Part shown: positions 43,623 through 52,476 of the stretch, one piece after another
How positions within the stretch are numbered: position 1 is the stretch's first letter
How the letters are laid out: every line of letters begins with the position of its first letter
DNA from: Arthrobacter sp. SLBN-100
Lineage (GTDB): Bacteria > Actinomycetota > Actinomycetes > Actinomycetales > Micrococcaceae
Direction of reading: 5' to 3'
Assembly (NCBI RefSeq): GCF_006715305.1
Contig: NZ_VFMY01000001.1
Span: 2,356,001-2,420,000, forward strand
Length of the DNA: 64,000 nucleotides
Notes under the pieces: generated by a model
The model's input: the letters and a program-made list of their open reading frames with translations, nothing else
The model's database searches: none
Told to the model about the DNA's origin: nothing
Position numbers and translations under genes: made by a program

Positions 43623-46280
43623 ATGACGGACAAGACCCTCATCAGGTGGATCGACGGCGAGGCACCTGCGGAGATCAGCGGCGGAACGACGTGGGGCATG
43701 CCTTTTGCCCGCGGAAGAGTAGCGGATTCGGGCGGAATTTCGGTCCGTGACGCCGACGGCGATGTGGTGGCCAGCCAGGCCTGGCCGCTGGCCACCTGGC
43801 CTGACGGCTCCCTCAAGTGGGCCGGCCTCGCGTTGCCCGCCACGGATGCGCCCTCGCGGGCCTACGAGGTGACGGCCGACGGCGGTGCGTCACCTCGAGA
43901 AGGCAGCCTCCCGGCGTCGGGCGCCACCAGCGTCACCGTCACCGAGACCGCCGAGGCACTCACGGTGGACACTGGGACACTGCAGATGGTGATCGGCCGC
44001 AGTGGCTCGCACCTCTTTACCAGCCTCACGCGTGGCGGCATCGAGGTAGCGCGGAACGCCCGCCTGGTCAGCCTCCTGCAGGACAACATCCCCGAGGGTC
44101 CTGGCAGTGCCGGCGCTTTCAGCCGCGAAGCCTTCACCGGCGAGGTCACCGCCGTCGTGCTTGAACAGAACGGTCCGGTACGCGCGGTGGTACGGCTGGA
44201 AGGACACCACCGCCCGGACGCGGCGGGCAGCGGCAAACAGGGCTGGCTGCCGTTCGTAGTCCGGTTCTCTTTCCATGCCAGCGCCCGCAGCGTCAGGATG
44301 GTGCATTCGTTCATCTGGGACGGGGACGCGGAGGAGGACTTCCTGGCCGGGCTCGGCGTCCGGTTTAGCGTCCCGCTTGAGGCTGAGCTCCACGACCGGC
44401 ACGTCCGGATCGCCGGCGCGGACGGCGGGTTCCTTCTCGAAGGCGTCCGCGGGCTGACCGGCCTCCGCCGGGACCCCGGCGAGGACGTCCGCTCGGCGCA
44501 GGTGGACGGCCGCGCCACCCCGCCCCTGGCCGAATGGAACCCCGAGGTGTCAGAACGCCTGCACCTGATCCCCGCCTGGAACGACTACACGCTCAGCCAG
44601 CTCAGCGCGGACGGCTTCGAACTGCGCAAGCGCACCGCAACGGGCCACGGCTGGGTGGGCATCTCCGGCGGGACCAGGTCGGCCGGATTCTGTTCCCTGA
44701 CGGATACGCGCGGCGGATTCGGGGTGGGCGTCAAGGACTTCTGGCAGTCCCATCCCGGCCAGCTGGACATCCGCAATGCGGCCACGGCCGAAGCATCCCT
44801 GACCGCCTGGCTGTACTCCCCCGAAGCGCAGCCCATGGACCTGCGCTTCTACCATGACGGGTTGGGCCAGGACACCTTCGAGGAACAGCTCGAGGGGCTC
44901 GAAATCACCTATGAGGACTACGAGCCGGGCTTCGGCAACGCCACCGGGATTGCCCGCACGCATGAGTTAACTCTCTTCGCCTACGAAAGCACCCCGGGCA
45001 CGGAAAGCCTCGCCGCAGACGCGGCAGCAGCTTCCGCTCCCGCCCTGCTGCAGGCCACCCCCGAATACCTGCATTCCGTGGGCGTCTTCGGCGACTGGGA
45101 CCCCGTGGACCGCAGCACACCTGCCCGCGCCGAGCTGGAAGACCACTTGGACTTCCTCTTCGACTTCTACGCCGGCCAGGTGGAGCAGCGCCGCTGGTAC
45201 GGCTTCTGGAACTACGGCGATGTGATGCATACATACGATCACGACCGGCACGTGTGGCGATATGACGTGGGCGGCTACGCGTGGGACAACTCCGAGCTCT
45301 CCCCCGACCTCTGGCTCTGGTACTCCTACCTGCGCTCCGGCCGGGCGGACATCTTCCGCTTTGCCGAGGCCATGACTCGGCACACCGGCGAAGTGGACGT
45401 CTACCATCTGGGACCCTGGCGCGGCCTGGGCTCCCGGCACAACGTCCAGCACTGGGGCTGCAGCGCCAAGCAGCTCCGGATCAGCACGCCCGCCTACCGC
45501 CGCTTCTACTACTACCTGACGGCGGACGAGCGCACCGGAGACCTGCTCACCGAACTCGTGGACAGCGACCAGAACTTCCTGGGGCTGGATCCGGTACGCA
45601 AAGTCCGGCCGGACGCTGAGAGCTACCGGCCGAACCGGAACGCCTTGGGTGTGGGACTGGGCACGGACTGGGGTTCGCTCGCCGCCACCTGGCTCACGGA
45701 TTGGGAACGCACGGGCAACCCGCGGTCCCGAGACCGGCTCCTGGGCACCATGGCGGACATCGGGGCCCTCAAGTACGGCTTCCTCACAGGCGAGGCCCTG
45801 TACGACCTTGACAAGGGGCGGTTCGACGCCGGCCGCGAACTTATCCAGGTTTCCCACCTGAGTGCGGTGTTCGGTTTGGTGGAAATCTGCAGCGAACTGG
45901 TGGATCTGGTTCCGGACCCGGACTTTGAACGCGCGTGGCTGCAGTACTGCCGGCTCTTCCTGGCTACGAAGGAGGAGCAAGTGGAGGCCGTGGGCCAGCC
46001 GTTGCCGGGCATCTACCTCACCCAGGCGCACAGCCGCCTGACGGCGTACGCGGCCGCGCGGCTGGATGATCCGGACCTGGCCGCCCGGGCGTGGGAAAGC
46101 TTTGCCGAGGGCGGGGAGCACCTGAACCACGGGTCCGCCTTCACGCTGCGGACCCTTGAACCGCCGCATGTGCTGCTGCCCGTGGACGAGGCACCCACCG
46201 TGTCCACCAACGACGCGTCCCAGTTCGGCCTCGCCGTGATCCAGAACCTGGCGCTGATCGGCAAGCACCTGGCCTCTTAA
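43623..46280 (+). CDS. Putative exo-rhamnogalacturonan lyase-family protein
   Basis: An 885-residue protein without signal peptide. The first ~470 residues are beta-rich (WPDGSLKWAGLALPA; VTADGGASPREG), and the C-terminal half is an alpha-barrel-like region with RRWYGFWNYGDVMHTYD, YDVGGYAWDNSELSPDLWLWY and LGSRHNVQHWGCSAKQLRIS. This matches large proteins I know as exo-rhamnogalacturonan lyase family proteins; I cannot assign a catalytic residue from sequence alone. A LacI-type operator shared with the PL11 gene downstream supports a role in degrading the pectin rhamnogalacturonan-I backbone. TTG at 43614 is an alternative start. Confidence in the gene is high, in the activity moderate. Confidence 0.65.
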   Translation: MTDKTLIRWIDGEAPAEISGGTTWGMPFARGRVADSGGISVRDADGDVVASQAWPLATWPDGSLKWAGLALPATDAPSRAYEVTADGGASPREGSLPASGATSVTVTETAEALTVDTGTLQMVIGRSGSHLFTSLTRGGIEVARNARLVSLLQDNIPEGPGSAGAFSREAFTGEVTAVVLEQNGPVRAVVRLEGHHRPDAAGSGKQGWLPFVVRFSFHASARSVRMVHSFIWDGDAEEDFLAGLGVRFSVPLEAELHDRHVRIAGADGGFLLEGVRGLTGLRRDPGEDVRSAQVDGRATPPLAEWNPEVSERLHLIPAWNDYTLSQLSADGFELRKRTATGHGWVGISGGTRSAGFCSLTDTRGGFGVGVKDFWQSHPGQLDIRNAATAEASLTAWLYSPEAQPMDLRFYHDGLGQDTFEEQLEGLEITYEDYEPGFGNATGIARTHELTLFAYESTPGTESLAADAAAASAPALLQATPEYLHSVGVFGDWDPVDRSTPARAELEDHLDFLFDFYAGQVEQRRWYGFWNYGDVMHTYDHDRHVWRYDVGGYAWDNSELSPDLWLWYSYLRSGRADIFRFAEAMTRHTGEVDVYHLGPWRGLGSRHNVQHWGCSAKQLRISTPAYRRFYYYLTADERTGDLLTELVDSDQNFLGLDPVRKVRPDAESYRPNRNALGVGLGTDWGSLAATWLTDWERTGNPRSRDRLLGTMADIGALKYGFLTGEALYDLDKGRFDAGRELIQVSHLSAVFGLVEICSELVDLVPDPDFERAWLQYCRLFLATKEEQVEAVGQPLPGIYLTQAHSRLTAYAAARLDDPDLAARAWESFAEGGEHLNHGSAFTLRTLEPPHVLLPVDEAPTVSTNDASQFGLAVIQNLALIGKHLAS

Positions 46281-46392
46281 ACGCCACTTCGTCCTACCCG
46301 GTTGGGGTGGTTTGGGGGTGGTGCCAGGACTATCGTGAAGCTACTGATGACCTCAGTTTTCCCATCAATTCAGTGCAGTCGAAGGAGACATG

Positions 46393-47058
46393 ATGAGCAC
46401 GAAAGTGGAGAAACGGATTGTGGTCGATGTACCGGTCAACACCGCCTACAACCAGTGGACCCAGTTCGAGGATTTTCCGCACTTTATGAGGGGCGTGGAG
46501 AGCGTGACGCAGCTCAGCGACGACCGCCTCAGGTGGGTGGCCCACATCGGCGGGGTCCGCCGGCAGTGGGAAGCGAAGATCCTTGAGCAGGTCCCGGACC
46601 GCAGGGTGGCCTGGGCATCCACCGAAGGAGCAACCAACTCCGGAAAAGTCGAATTCCGTGATGCTGGTGCGAACAAGACCGAACTGGCACTCACGCTGGA
46701 CTACCAGCCGGCAGGCGTGGTGGAAAAGGTTGGCGACCTGCTCCACGTGGTGGGCCGGCAGGCGGAACACGACCTGAAGAAGTTCAAGGAGTTCATCGAG
46801 CACGAGGGCCACGCCACCGGGGCCTGGCGTGAAGCAATTCCGGGGACGGCGGCGGCCGGAACGGAAGAGCCTGCTGCAGCGCCGCGCCCCTACAACAGGT
46901 TCGAGCACCCGTTCGACCAGACCGGCGGCCTGGTGGACTTCGAAGGAGAGTCGGACGAGACGGCTGACGGCGAGAACTACAGCTCCGCTGAACGCCGGAA
47001 CCGCCGGCATGATGAAGGCAACCTTCCACCCTTCAGCGGCACCTTGGGACAGCACTGA
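46393..47058 (+). CDS. SRPBCC (START-fold) family protein, copy 1
   Basis: A 221-residue protein whose first ~145 residues form a cyclase/dehydrase-type SRPBCC domain: VDVPVNTAYNQWTQFEDFPHFM at the start and GGVRRQWEAKILEQVPDRRVAW in the middle. The tail is polar and ends in FDQTGGLVDFEGESDETADG and LPPFSGTLGQH. GGAGAC precedes the ATG at 46393; ATG 46390 is also in frame. It is a tandem paralogue of the gene at 47196, with both domain and tail motifs conserved. Such proteins bind hydrophobic ligands; the ligand is unknown. Confidence 0.82.
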   Translation: MSTKVEKRIVVDVPVNTAYNQWTQFEDFPHFMRGVESVTQLSDDRLRWVAHIGGVRRQWEAKILEQVPDRRVAWASTEGATNSGKVEFRDAGANKTELALTLDYQPAGVVEKVGDLLHVVGRQAEHDLKKFKEFIEHEGHATGAWREAIPGTAAAGTEEPAAAPRPYNRFEHPFDQTGGLVDFEGESDETADGENYSSAERRNRRHDEGNLPPFSGTLGQH

Positions 47059-47141
47059 CAGGACGCCACAGCATAAGCAGCGCCGCCATCGCACTTCCGG
47101 CTCTGGAAACCCGCCCGCCCAAAAGGTATGTTGGTAAGCAT

Positions 47142-47168
47142 GCTGATGATTTTTACCGACTCATCAGC
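47142..47168. promoter_or_regulatory. Inverted repeat before SRPBCC copy 2
   Basis: GCTGATGA (47142-47149) and TCATCAGC (47161-47168) form a perfect 8-bp inverted repeat with an 11-nt spacer, 28 nt before the ATG. It could be an operator or a leader hairpin. Confidence 0.45.
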
Positions 47169-47195
47169 TTCCGGTAACAAAGCGAAGGAGACGTT

Positions 47196-48119
47196 ATGAG
47201 CACGAAGGTGGAAAAACGCATTCTGGTGAACGTACCGGTAAGCACCGCTTACAACCAGTGGACCCAGTTCGAGGAATTTCCGCACTTCATGGGCGGCGTC
47301 AAGAGCGTTACGCAGCTCAGTGATGACCGGCTGCAGTGGGTAGCCGAGATCGGCGGCGTCCGCAGGCAGTGGGAAGCCAGGATTCTGGAGCAGATCCCGG
47401 ACCGCAAGGTCGCTTGGGCGGCCACGGAAGGCGCCACCAACGCCGGTGCCGTCGAGTTCGAGGACATCGGGGGAGGCCAGACCTCCATCCAGCTGACGCT
47501 CGACTACGAGCCCGAAGGACTCATCGAAAAGGTGGGCGACAAGCTCCACGTGGTGGACCGCCAGGCTGAGGCAGACCTCAAGCGGTTCAAGGAATTCATC
47601 GAGGCTGAGGGCTACGCCAGTGGCGCTTGGCGCGGCAGCGTCAGCTCCGGGGCCCCTGCCGGCACGCCGGGAGTCGAGGATGCGGCAGGATCGCGCGGCG
47701 ACTCGGGCAAGGCCGGCGTATCCGGCAAGGTGGCGGCTGGGCTGGGCGTTGCCGCGGCCGCGGGTGCAGCGGCGGCCATGGCCGGGGGCAAGAAGGAAAC
47801 AGCGGAGGGTGCTGATGAGACGATAACTCCGGTGGTTCCCGGTGAGCCCGTCACCGTCACGCCGCTGACGACGGACACCACCACAGACACCACCACGGCC
47901 GGAACGACGGCGGCAGCCGGGTCCACCGGTTCGGTGGCTGACCTGGGCGATGACCGGATCGGACATGCTTTTGACCAGACGAACGGCCTGGTGGACACCA
48001 CCGGCGAGTCGGACGAGACGCTGGAGGGCGAGAACCTGAGCGCCGGCGAACGCCGCGAAAACGAACGGCGGCCCGACGGCGGCCTGCCGCCCGTTGGCGG
48101 CAACCTCGGCCAGCACTGA
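47196..48119 (+). CDS. SRPBCC (START-fold) family protein, copy 2
   Basis: A 307-residue paralogue of the preceding protein. The SRPBCC domain (about 1-145: NVPVSTAYNQWTQFEEFPHF, GGVRRQWEARILEQIPDRKV) is very similar to copy 1. The linker here is much longer, with a hydrophobic Ala-rich stretch (KVAAGLGVAAAAGAAAAMAG, about residues 179-198) that could be a membrane segment, and a Thr-rich run. The tail motif FDQTNGLVDTTGESDET and final GGNLGQH match copy 1. It probably arose by tandem duplication followed by linker expansion. A very strong terminator follows. Confidence 0.82.
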   Translation: MSTKVEKRILVNVPVSTAYNQWTQFEEFPHFMGGVKSVTQLSDDRLQWVAEIGGVRRQWEARILEQIPDRKVAWAATEGATNAGAVEFEDIGGGQTSIQLTLDYEPEGLIEKVGDKLHVVDRQAEADLKRFKEFIEAEGYASGAWRGSVSSGAPAGTPGVEDAAGSRGDSGKAGVSGKVAAGLGVAAAAGAAAAMAGGKKETAEGADETITPVVPGEPVTVTPLTTDTTTDTTTAGTTAAAGSTGSVADLGDDRIGHAFDQTNGLVDTTGESDETLEGENLSAGERRENERRPDGGLPPVGGNLGQH

Positions 48120-48184
48120 CCGGAACCTGACCGCCTGAGGAACGTTCCGGCGTCGGACGTTCCGCGTCAGACGTTCGCAGGAAA

Positions 48185-48228
48185 GCAAAGCGCCGCCCGC
48201 CTCTCCCCCGAGGCGGGCGGCGCTTTGC
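48185..48228. terminator. Strong bidirectional terminator
   Basis: A perfect 19-bp stem (GCAAAGCGCCGCCCGCCTC and its complement) with a 6-nt loop lies between the convergent SRPBCC and lyase genes. Confidence 0.9.
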
Positions 48229-48243
48229 CGTTGCTGCCTGGTG

Positions 48244-50241
48244 TTACTGCTGGTCCGCGCCGGCGTAGAAGACAGCCGGCGCTGCGGGGGTTTCCATGCC
48301 CTCGCCGATGAAGAAGCTCGGGTGCGGCGGCTGGTTGTAGGCGACGGCCTCGCGGGCAACGCCAGTGCGGTACATGGGATCGTGCATCAGCGTGCGGAGC
48401 CGGACCTCGGTGGGCGAGGTGCTCGTGTAGATCCGCAGCTCAGTGCTGTCCGACGACGGGAAGGCCAGTTCCTCGCGCCAGTCACCCAGCAGGTCCGCCT
48501 GGACCGACGGGTTGCCCTTGGTGCCGTTGTTGGTCTTTGCACCGGTGGCGGTCAGGAGCCTGTCGCTGGCTTCGGTTTCCCAGTTCCACTTCGAGATGGT
48601 GGGCACACCTACACCGGCTGCAGCGTCGAAGTCGTGGTCAACAATTTCCCGGAGAAGGTCGCCGTCCCACCAGGCCAGGAAGTTGGCGGCCGGGATCTTC
48701 TCGGCAATCCGTTCCCCCTTGGCGGACATCAGGTATCCCACCGGGGAGTTCCAGGCGGCATCCCCGCCAACAGCCCAACCTTCAGCACCGGAATGGCGCG
48801 GGTCGATGTCCCCGGCAGCGCCGCGGCCGGTATCCCGGGTGGCGGGAATGCTCCAGAGGATTTCACCGGTAGCAGCGTCCCGGAAAGTGGCGCCGCGATT
48901 GCCGCTCTGGCTCATGCTCTCGTGCACGGCGAAGGTCTCCAGGCCCGGGCGGGACGGATCCCAGTCGCTGGTGTGGATGGCGTCGCCGTGGCCCAGCTTC
49001 GTGTTGTAGAGCGGCCTGCCGTCGTCGTCGATGGTCATCGAACCAAAGACGAACTCGTCCTTACCGTCCTGGTCCACGTCAGCCACGGAGAGGTTGTGGT
49101 TGCCCTGGCCCTTGTATTCGGCACCGGTGATGTCTGAGTCGAAGGACCAGCGTTTCACCAGCTTGCCGTTTACCAGGTCGTAGGTCACCAGGACGGTGCG
49201 GGTGTAGTAGCCGCGGCTGAACATCATGGAGGGGTGTTCGCCGTCGAGGTAGGCGACGCCGGCGAGGAAGCGGTCCACGCGGTTGCCGTAGCTATCGCCC
49301 CAGGCCGCTACGGAACCGCGAGCCGGCTCGTAGGGCACCGTGTCCATGATGGTGCCGGTGGCGCCGCTGAACACGGTGAGGAATTCCGGCCCGGACAGGA
49401 CATAGCCGGCGTTGGTCCGGTGGTCCGCCGCCGGGTCGCCGATCACGGTCCCTGCCCCGTCCGTGGTGCCGTCCGCCGTCTTCATGGACACCTCGGCCTT
49501 GCCGTCGCCGTCGAAGTCGTAGGCGAGGATCTGGGTGTAGTGGGCTCCGGCCCGGATGTTGCGGCCCAAGTCGATGCGCCACAGCTTGGTGCCGTCCATC
49601 TTGTAGGCGTCCACGTACACGTTGCCGGTGTAGCCGGACTTCGAGTTGTCCTGTGCGTTGGTGGGGTTCCACAGCTGGATGATTTCGTAGGTGCCGTCGC
49701 CGTCCAGGTCCGCGACGCTTGAGTCATTGGCCGTGTAGCTGTAGGCCTGCCCGGTTGGGGTGACGCCGTCGGCCGGCTTGTCCAGCTTGATGGCCAGGTA
49801 ATTCTGGGCCAGCGGCGTGAACTCGGAACTGAGCTTGTCCTGGCCGTTGCCGTTGCCCACCGTTTGGATAACGTACTTCGACGCCGCAGTGCCCTCCGGG
49901 TCAACGTATGTGGTGGTCTGGCGGATGGGCTCTTCTGTGAGCTGGACGCCGTCGCGGATCACATGGAAGCCAACGCTGTCCTTGTCCAGGCCAAGCATGC
50001 GCCAGCCCAGGGTAACGCCCTGGTCCGTCAGCACTGCCACCGGGGCTCGGTCCAGGTTCTCCACCTGGCGCTTGAGCTCTACGCCGGACTGCCCGGGTGT
50101 GGTTCCGGGTTCTGCCTGCGCCAGTGGGACGCCGGTAAAAGCGAGTGCGGCGGCCGTCAGTGATGCTGCTGCGGCGAAGGGAGCCGCTTTCCAGGCACGG
50201 CCGGCCCGGGATGAGGGGGAACATTTCGAGTGATAAACCAA
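48244..50241 (-). CDS. Secreted rhamnogalacturonan lyase (PL11, YesW/YesX type)
   Basis: A 665-residue secreted polysaccharide lyase. The signal peptide (about 1-43, ending PLAQA) is followed by a small beta domain and an eight-bladed propeller with repeated calcium-binding loops: DSSVADLDGDGTYEIIQLWN, YDFDGDGKAEVSMK, VADVDQDGKDEFVFG and DLLGDWREEL. This is the arrangement of PL11 lyases, which cleave the rhamnose-galacturonate backbone of rhamnogalacturonan-I by beta-elimination. The long 5' region carries two LacI-type boxes and a promoter, and one box is nearly identical to that of the lyase-family gene at 43623, suggesting co-regulation. Confidence 0.92.
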   Translation of the reverse strand: MVYHSKCSPSSRAGRAWKAAPFAAAASLTAAALAFTGVPLAQAEPGTTPGQSGVELKRQVENLDRAPVAVLTDQGVTLGWRMLGLDKDSVGFHVIRDGVQLTEEPIRQTTTYVDPEGTAASKYVIQTVGNGNGQDKLSSEFTPLAQNYLAIKLDKPADGVTPTGQAYSYTANDSSVADLDGDGTYEIIQLWNPTNAQDNSKSGYTGNVYVDAYKMDGTKLWRIDLGRNIRAGAHYTQILAYDFDGDGKAEVSMKTADGTTDGAGTVIGDPAADHRTNAGYVLSGPEFLTVFSGATGTIMDTVPYEPARGSVAAWGDSYGNRVDRFLAGVAYLDGEHPSMMFSRGYYTRTVLVTYDLVNGKLVKRWSFDSDITGAEYKGQGNHNLSVADVDQDGKDEFVFGSMTIDDDGRPLYNTKLGHGDAIHTSDWDPSRPGLETFAVHESMSQSGNRGATFRDAATGEILWSIPATRDTGRGAAGDIDPRHSGAEGWAVGGDAAWNSPVGYLMSAKGERIAEKIPAANFLAWWDGDLLREIVDHDFDAAAGVGVPTISKWNWETEASDRLLTATGAKTNNGTKGNPSVQADLLGDWREELAFPSSDSTELRIYTSTSPTEVRLRTLMHDPMYRTGVAREAVAYNQPPHPSFFIGEGMETPAAPAVFYAGADQQ

Positions 50242-50290
50242 AAGAACATCTCCTTTGATGCGTCGGCAGCTGAGTCCGCCGTCCGACAGT

Positions 50291-50302
50291 TGGAACGTTT
50301 CA
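50291..50302. promoter_or_regulatory. Second LacI-type box before the PL11 gene
   Basis: TGGAACGTTTCA is palindromic at 10 of 12 positions with a central CG. It lies 65 bp from the stronger box at 50356, so the two could be bridged by a LacI-family tetramer or act independently. Confidence 0.45.
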
Positions 50303-50355
50303 CTCCTCGTCGCAATCGAACCTTTCTGGGGGTTCGGACGGTGTGAAGCAGGAGG

Positions 50356-50367
50356 GAAAACGCTTTC
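50356..50367. promoter_or_regulatory. LacI-type operator of the PL11 gene
   Basis: GAAAACGCTTTC differs at one position from the perfect palindrome GAAAGCGCTTTC at 43561. It lies just downstream of the candidate minus-strand -10. Confidence 0.6.
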
Positions 50368-50376
50368 TGCCCTTTA

Positions 50377-50406
50377 GGTTTATCAGCGTGCTGATGTTCG
50401 GGTCAA
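50377..50406 (-). promoter_or_regulatory. Candidate promoter of the PL11 gene
   Basis: On the minus strand TTGACC (50406-50401) and TAAACC (50382-50377) are 18 bp apart. The spacer contains ATCAGC-GT-GCTGAT (50382-50395), a second palindrome that may bind a regulator. Confidence 0.4.
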
Positions 50407-50498
50407 GGATTTTCCGTTACAAAGTGGGCGTATTTGTTCTATTGCGTTTCGTTATTGGTAAAACGGGAGTTCACCGGCTGACGGAACCACGAGGGCGC

Positions 50499-50525
50499 CC
50501 TGCCGCCACGCACGTAGGCGGCAGG
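50499..50525 (+). other. Stem-loop in the leader of the 50608 gene
   Basis: CCTGCCGCC pairs with GGCGGCAGG around a 9-nt loop, with a possible extension (GGCG with CGCC) beyond a bulge. It may block read-through toward the plus-strand gene or act as an attenuator. The rest of 50403-50607 shows no gene. Confidence 0.4.
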
Positions 50526-50607
50526 ACGCCGTCGTACATTTTTCGAGCAGCCTTTATTCCCGGAATCCACCTGAAATATCTGCGGAGGCGCGGCTGTTGG
50601 GGCCGAT

Positions 50608-51249
50608 ATGACAACAATCGGAATCATCGGTGCAGGACACATTGGAAGCGCAATTGCCCGGAAGGCGGTGGAGTTGGGCTACGACGTGGTCATCAGCAAC
50701 TCCCGCGGTCCGGAAACGTTGGCGGGCCTTGTTGCGGAACTGGGCCCGAACGCGCGGGCGGCCACGGCTGCGCAAGCGGCCAAGGCCGGCGATTTCGCCG
50801 TCGTCACTGTGCCGCTCAAGAACTACAGGGACGTCCCGGTGGAGCCGCTGGCCGGCAAGATCGTGATCGACACCAACAACTACTACTGGGAACGTGACGG
50901 GCGCATCCCGGCGCTGGACAATGGCGAGGCCACCACCTCGGGGTTGCTCCAGGAGCACCTGCCTGATTCGAAGGTGGCCAAGGGCTTCAACCACATCATG
51001 GCCTCCCAGATCGCCACTGACGGAACCCCCTCCGGGACCGAAAACCGGCGCGCCCTGGCAACAGCAAGCGACTACCCGGAAGCGGCGGAACTGGTCACCC
51101 GCCTGTACGACGAATTCGGCTTCGACACCATAAACATCGGCGACCTCGAGGAGAGCTGGCGCGTGGAGCGCGATCGCCCGGCCTACGTGGTGCGGCAGAA
51201 CGCCCAGGAGCTGAAGGACAACCTGGCCAAGGCGCCAAGGACCGTCTAA
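50608..51249 (+). CDS. NADP oxidoreductase, coenzyme F420-dependent family-like
   Basis: A 213-residue Rossmann-fold protein with an N-terminal dinucleotide motif GIIGAGHIGSAIARKAVELG and the NADP-type strand end DVVISNSRGPETL (Ser-Arg favouring NADP). Further segments, AVVTVPLKNYRDVP and VIDTNNYYWERDG, match bacterial relatives of the F420-dependent NADP reductase/ProC-like family. Whether it uses F420 or only NADPH cannot be told. It is alone, convergent with a secreted beta-propeller gene. Confidence 0.8.
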   Translation: MTTIGIIGAGHIGSAIARKAVELGYDVVISNSRGPETLAGLVAELGPNARAATAAQAAKAGDFAVVTVPLKNYRDVPVEPLAGKIVIDTNNYYWERDGRIPALDNGEATTSGLLQEHLPDSKVAKGFNHIMASQIATDGTPSGTENRRALATASDYPEAAELVTRLYDEFGFDTINIGDLEESWRVERDRPAYVVRQNAQELKDNLAKAPRTV

Positions 51250-51269
51250 CCCTTACCCCGAACGCAAGA

Positions 51270-51329
51270 AACCGGCTGGCAGCTGACGTCGCGAAACGGT
51301 ATTTTGACGACGCTACCTGCCAGCCAGTT
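51270..51329. terminator. Long inverted repeat between convergent genes
   Basis: AACCGGCTGGCAG (51270-51282) and CTGCCAGCCAGTT (51317-51329) pair over 13 positions with one mismatch around a 34-nt loop, a probable bidirectional terminator. Confidence 0.6.
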
Positions 51330-51338
51330 TGGCCCTAA

Positions 51339-52277
51339 CTAGTCACGCGCCGGGACCAGGACCACTTCATATTGGGGTGCCTGCTTGCCGAACTTCGCGT
51401 TGACCGCGGCGAGGGTGTTCCCAAACCTGGCCACCGTCGTCGGGACGTCGAAGCGCCCGCTCTTGATCACGTCCTCAACCGTGAACCTGGACAGGTCATC
51501 GGAAAGCTTGAGCCGGCTGATCCGGTTGGAGATGTTCTGGACCGCCCATAGCGTGTGGCCTTTTACCAGGATCCCGTCCACAAACTCCAGGTCCCGGCCT
51601 TTGATTTTGTCGCTCTTTCCTGTTTCGGGGTCCACGGCAAAGAGGGCCTGTTGCTGTGTGTGGGCGACAATGAGCGTGTCTCCGTCTTCGGCTACTGCGA
51701 TCCCGTTGAATCCGAACTCGCCCGGTTGCAAGGGTTTGGCTGCCCTCCCGTAGACTTTCAGGGTCTTGACGTCTTTGGCTTCTCCCAGCTTCCCGTGGCT
51801 GCCCACGGGGACAAAGTACAGCTCGGCAGCAGCGGAATTGGTAAACCAGGCGCCGTCGTCGGTAAGGGTCACGTCATTGATGAAGCCGGGGGCCAGGCGG
51901 TATTCCTTCACCGGCTTGCGGGTGTCGGTGTTGTAGACGTAGGCCTTGCCCGTGGCACCGCCCGCCACAAAAAGCAGATCATTGCTGACATCCGCCTTCA
52001 TTCCGACAGCCATCCGGCCTTCCGGCGCGTCGATGAAACGCTTGGCCTTGTCCTCCCGGATGTCGCCGCGGAAGATATCGCCGGTCATCAGGTCCCCGGC
52101 ATAGAAGGTCTTCCCTTCTCCCGCCGCGATGCCCTCGGCGGAGGTGGCGCCCTGGAGGACAATGATGTCGTCGTCATTGGAAGTCGACGAGGCCGCTGCC
52201 GGCAGTGCTGAGGGTAAGAACAAGGTCAGAAGAGCGATGAATCCGACGGCTGTACGGCATTGCACTGCTTGGCGCAT
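51339..52277 (-). CDS. Secreted SMP-30/ScyD-like beta-propeller protein
   Basis: A 312-residue exported protein. The signal peptide (about 1-29, FIALLTLFLPSALPAAAS) is followed by repeated blades such as SAEGIAAGEGKTFYAGD, GFINDVTLTDDGAWFTN and GFNGIAVAEDGDTLIVAHT. These resemble SMP-30/gluconolactonase and ScyD-type six-bladed propellers. The start was set at 52277 (MRQAVQ), after AGGAAG. No catalytic site is evident, so it may bind a ligand or be a lactonase. Confidence 0.75.
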   Translation of the reverse strand: MRQAVQCRTAVGFIALLTLFLPSALPAAASSTSNDDDIIVLQGATSAEGIAAGEGKTFYAGDLMTGDIFRGDIREDKAKRFIDAPEGRMAVGMKADVSNDLLFVAGGATGKAYVYNTDTRKPVKEYRLAPGFINDVTLTDDGAWFTNSAAAELYFVPVGSHGKLGEAKDVKTLKVYGRAAKPLQPGEFGFNGIAVAEDGDTLIVAHTQQQALFAVDPETGKSDKIKGRDLEFVDGILVKGHTLWAVQNISNRISRLKLSDDLSRFTVEDVIKSGRFDVPTTVARFGNTLAAVNAKFGKQAPQYEVVLVPARD

Positions 52278-52381
52278 GATGCTTCCTAGATGTGGATTAA
52301 TGCGCGGGGCCAAACTGCGGCAGCTCCGCACCATGGTGCTGCCAGTTTAAGTAGCTGCAGGAAGCCCCGCCAGAGCCTGAG

Positions 52382-52404
52382 GCCCCCTTCATAGAGGAGG
52401 GGGC
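52382..52404. terminator. Small hairpin upstream of the lipoprotein gene
   Basis: GCCCCCT and AGGGGGC pair around a 9-nt loop in the 199-nt gap between the divergent propeller and lipoprotein genes. Its role is unclear. Confidence 0.35.
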
Positions 52405-52476
52405 ATCGCACCCGGAACGGCATTCGCCTCGGGGTTCTGCTTACAATCAAAACCTCAATCAACTACTGAGGGACCC

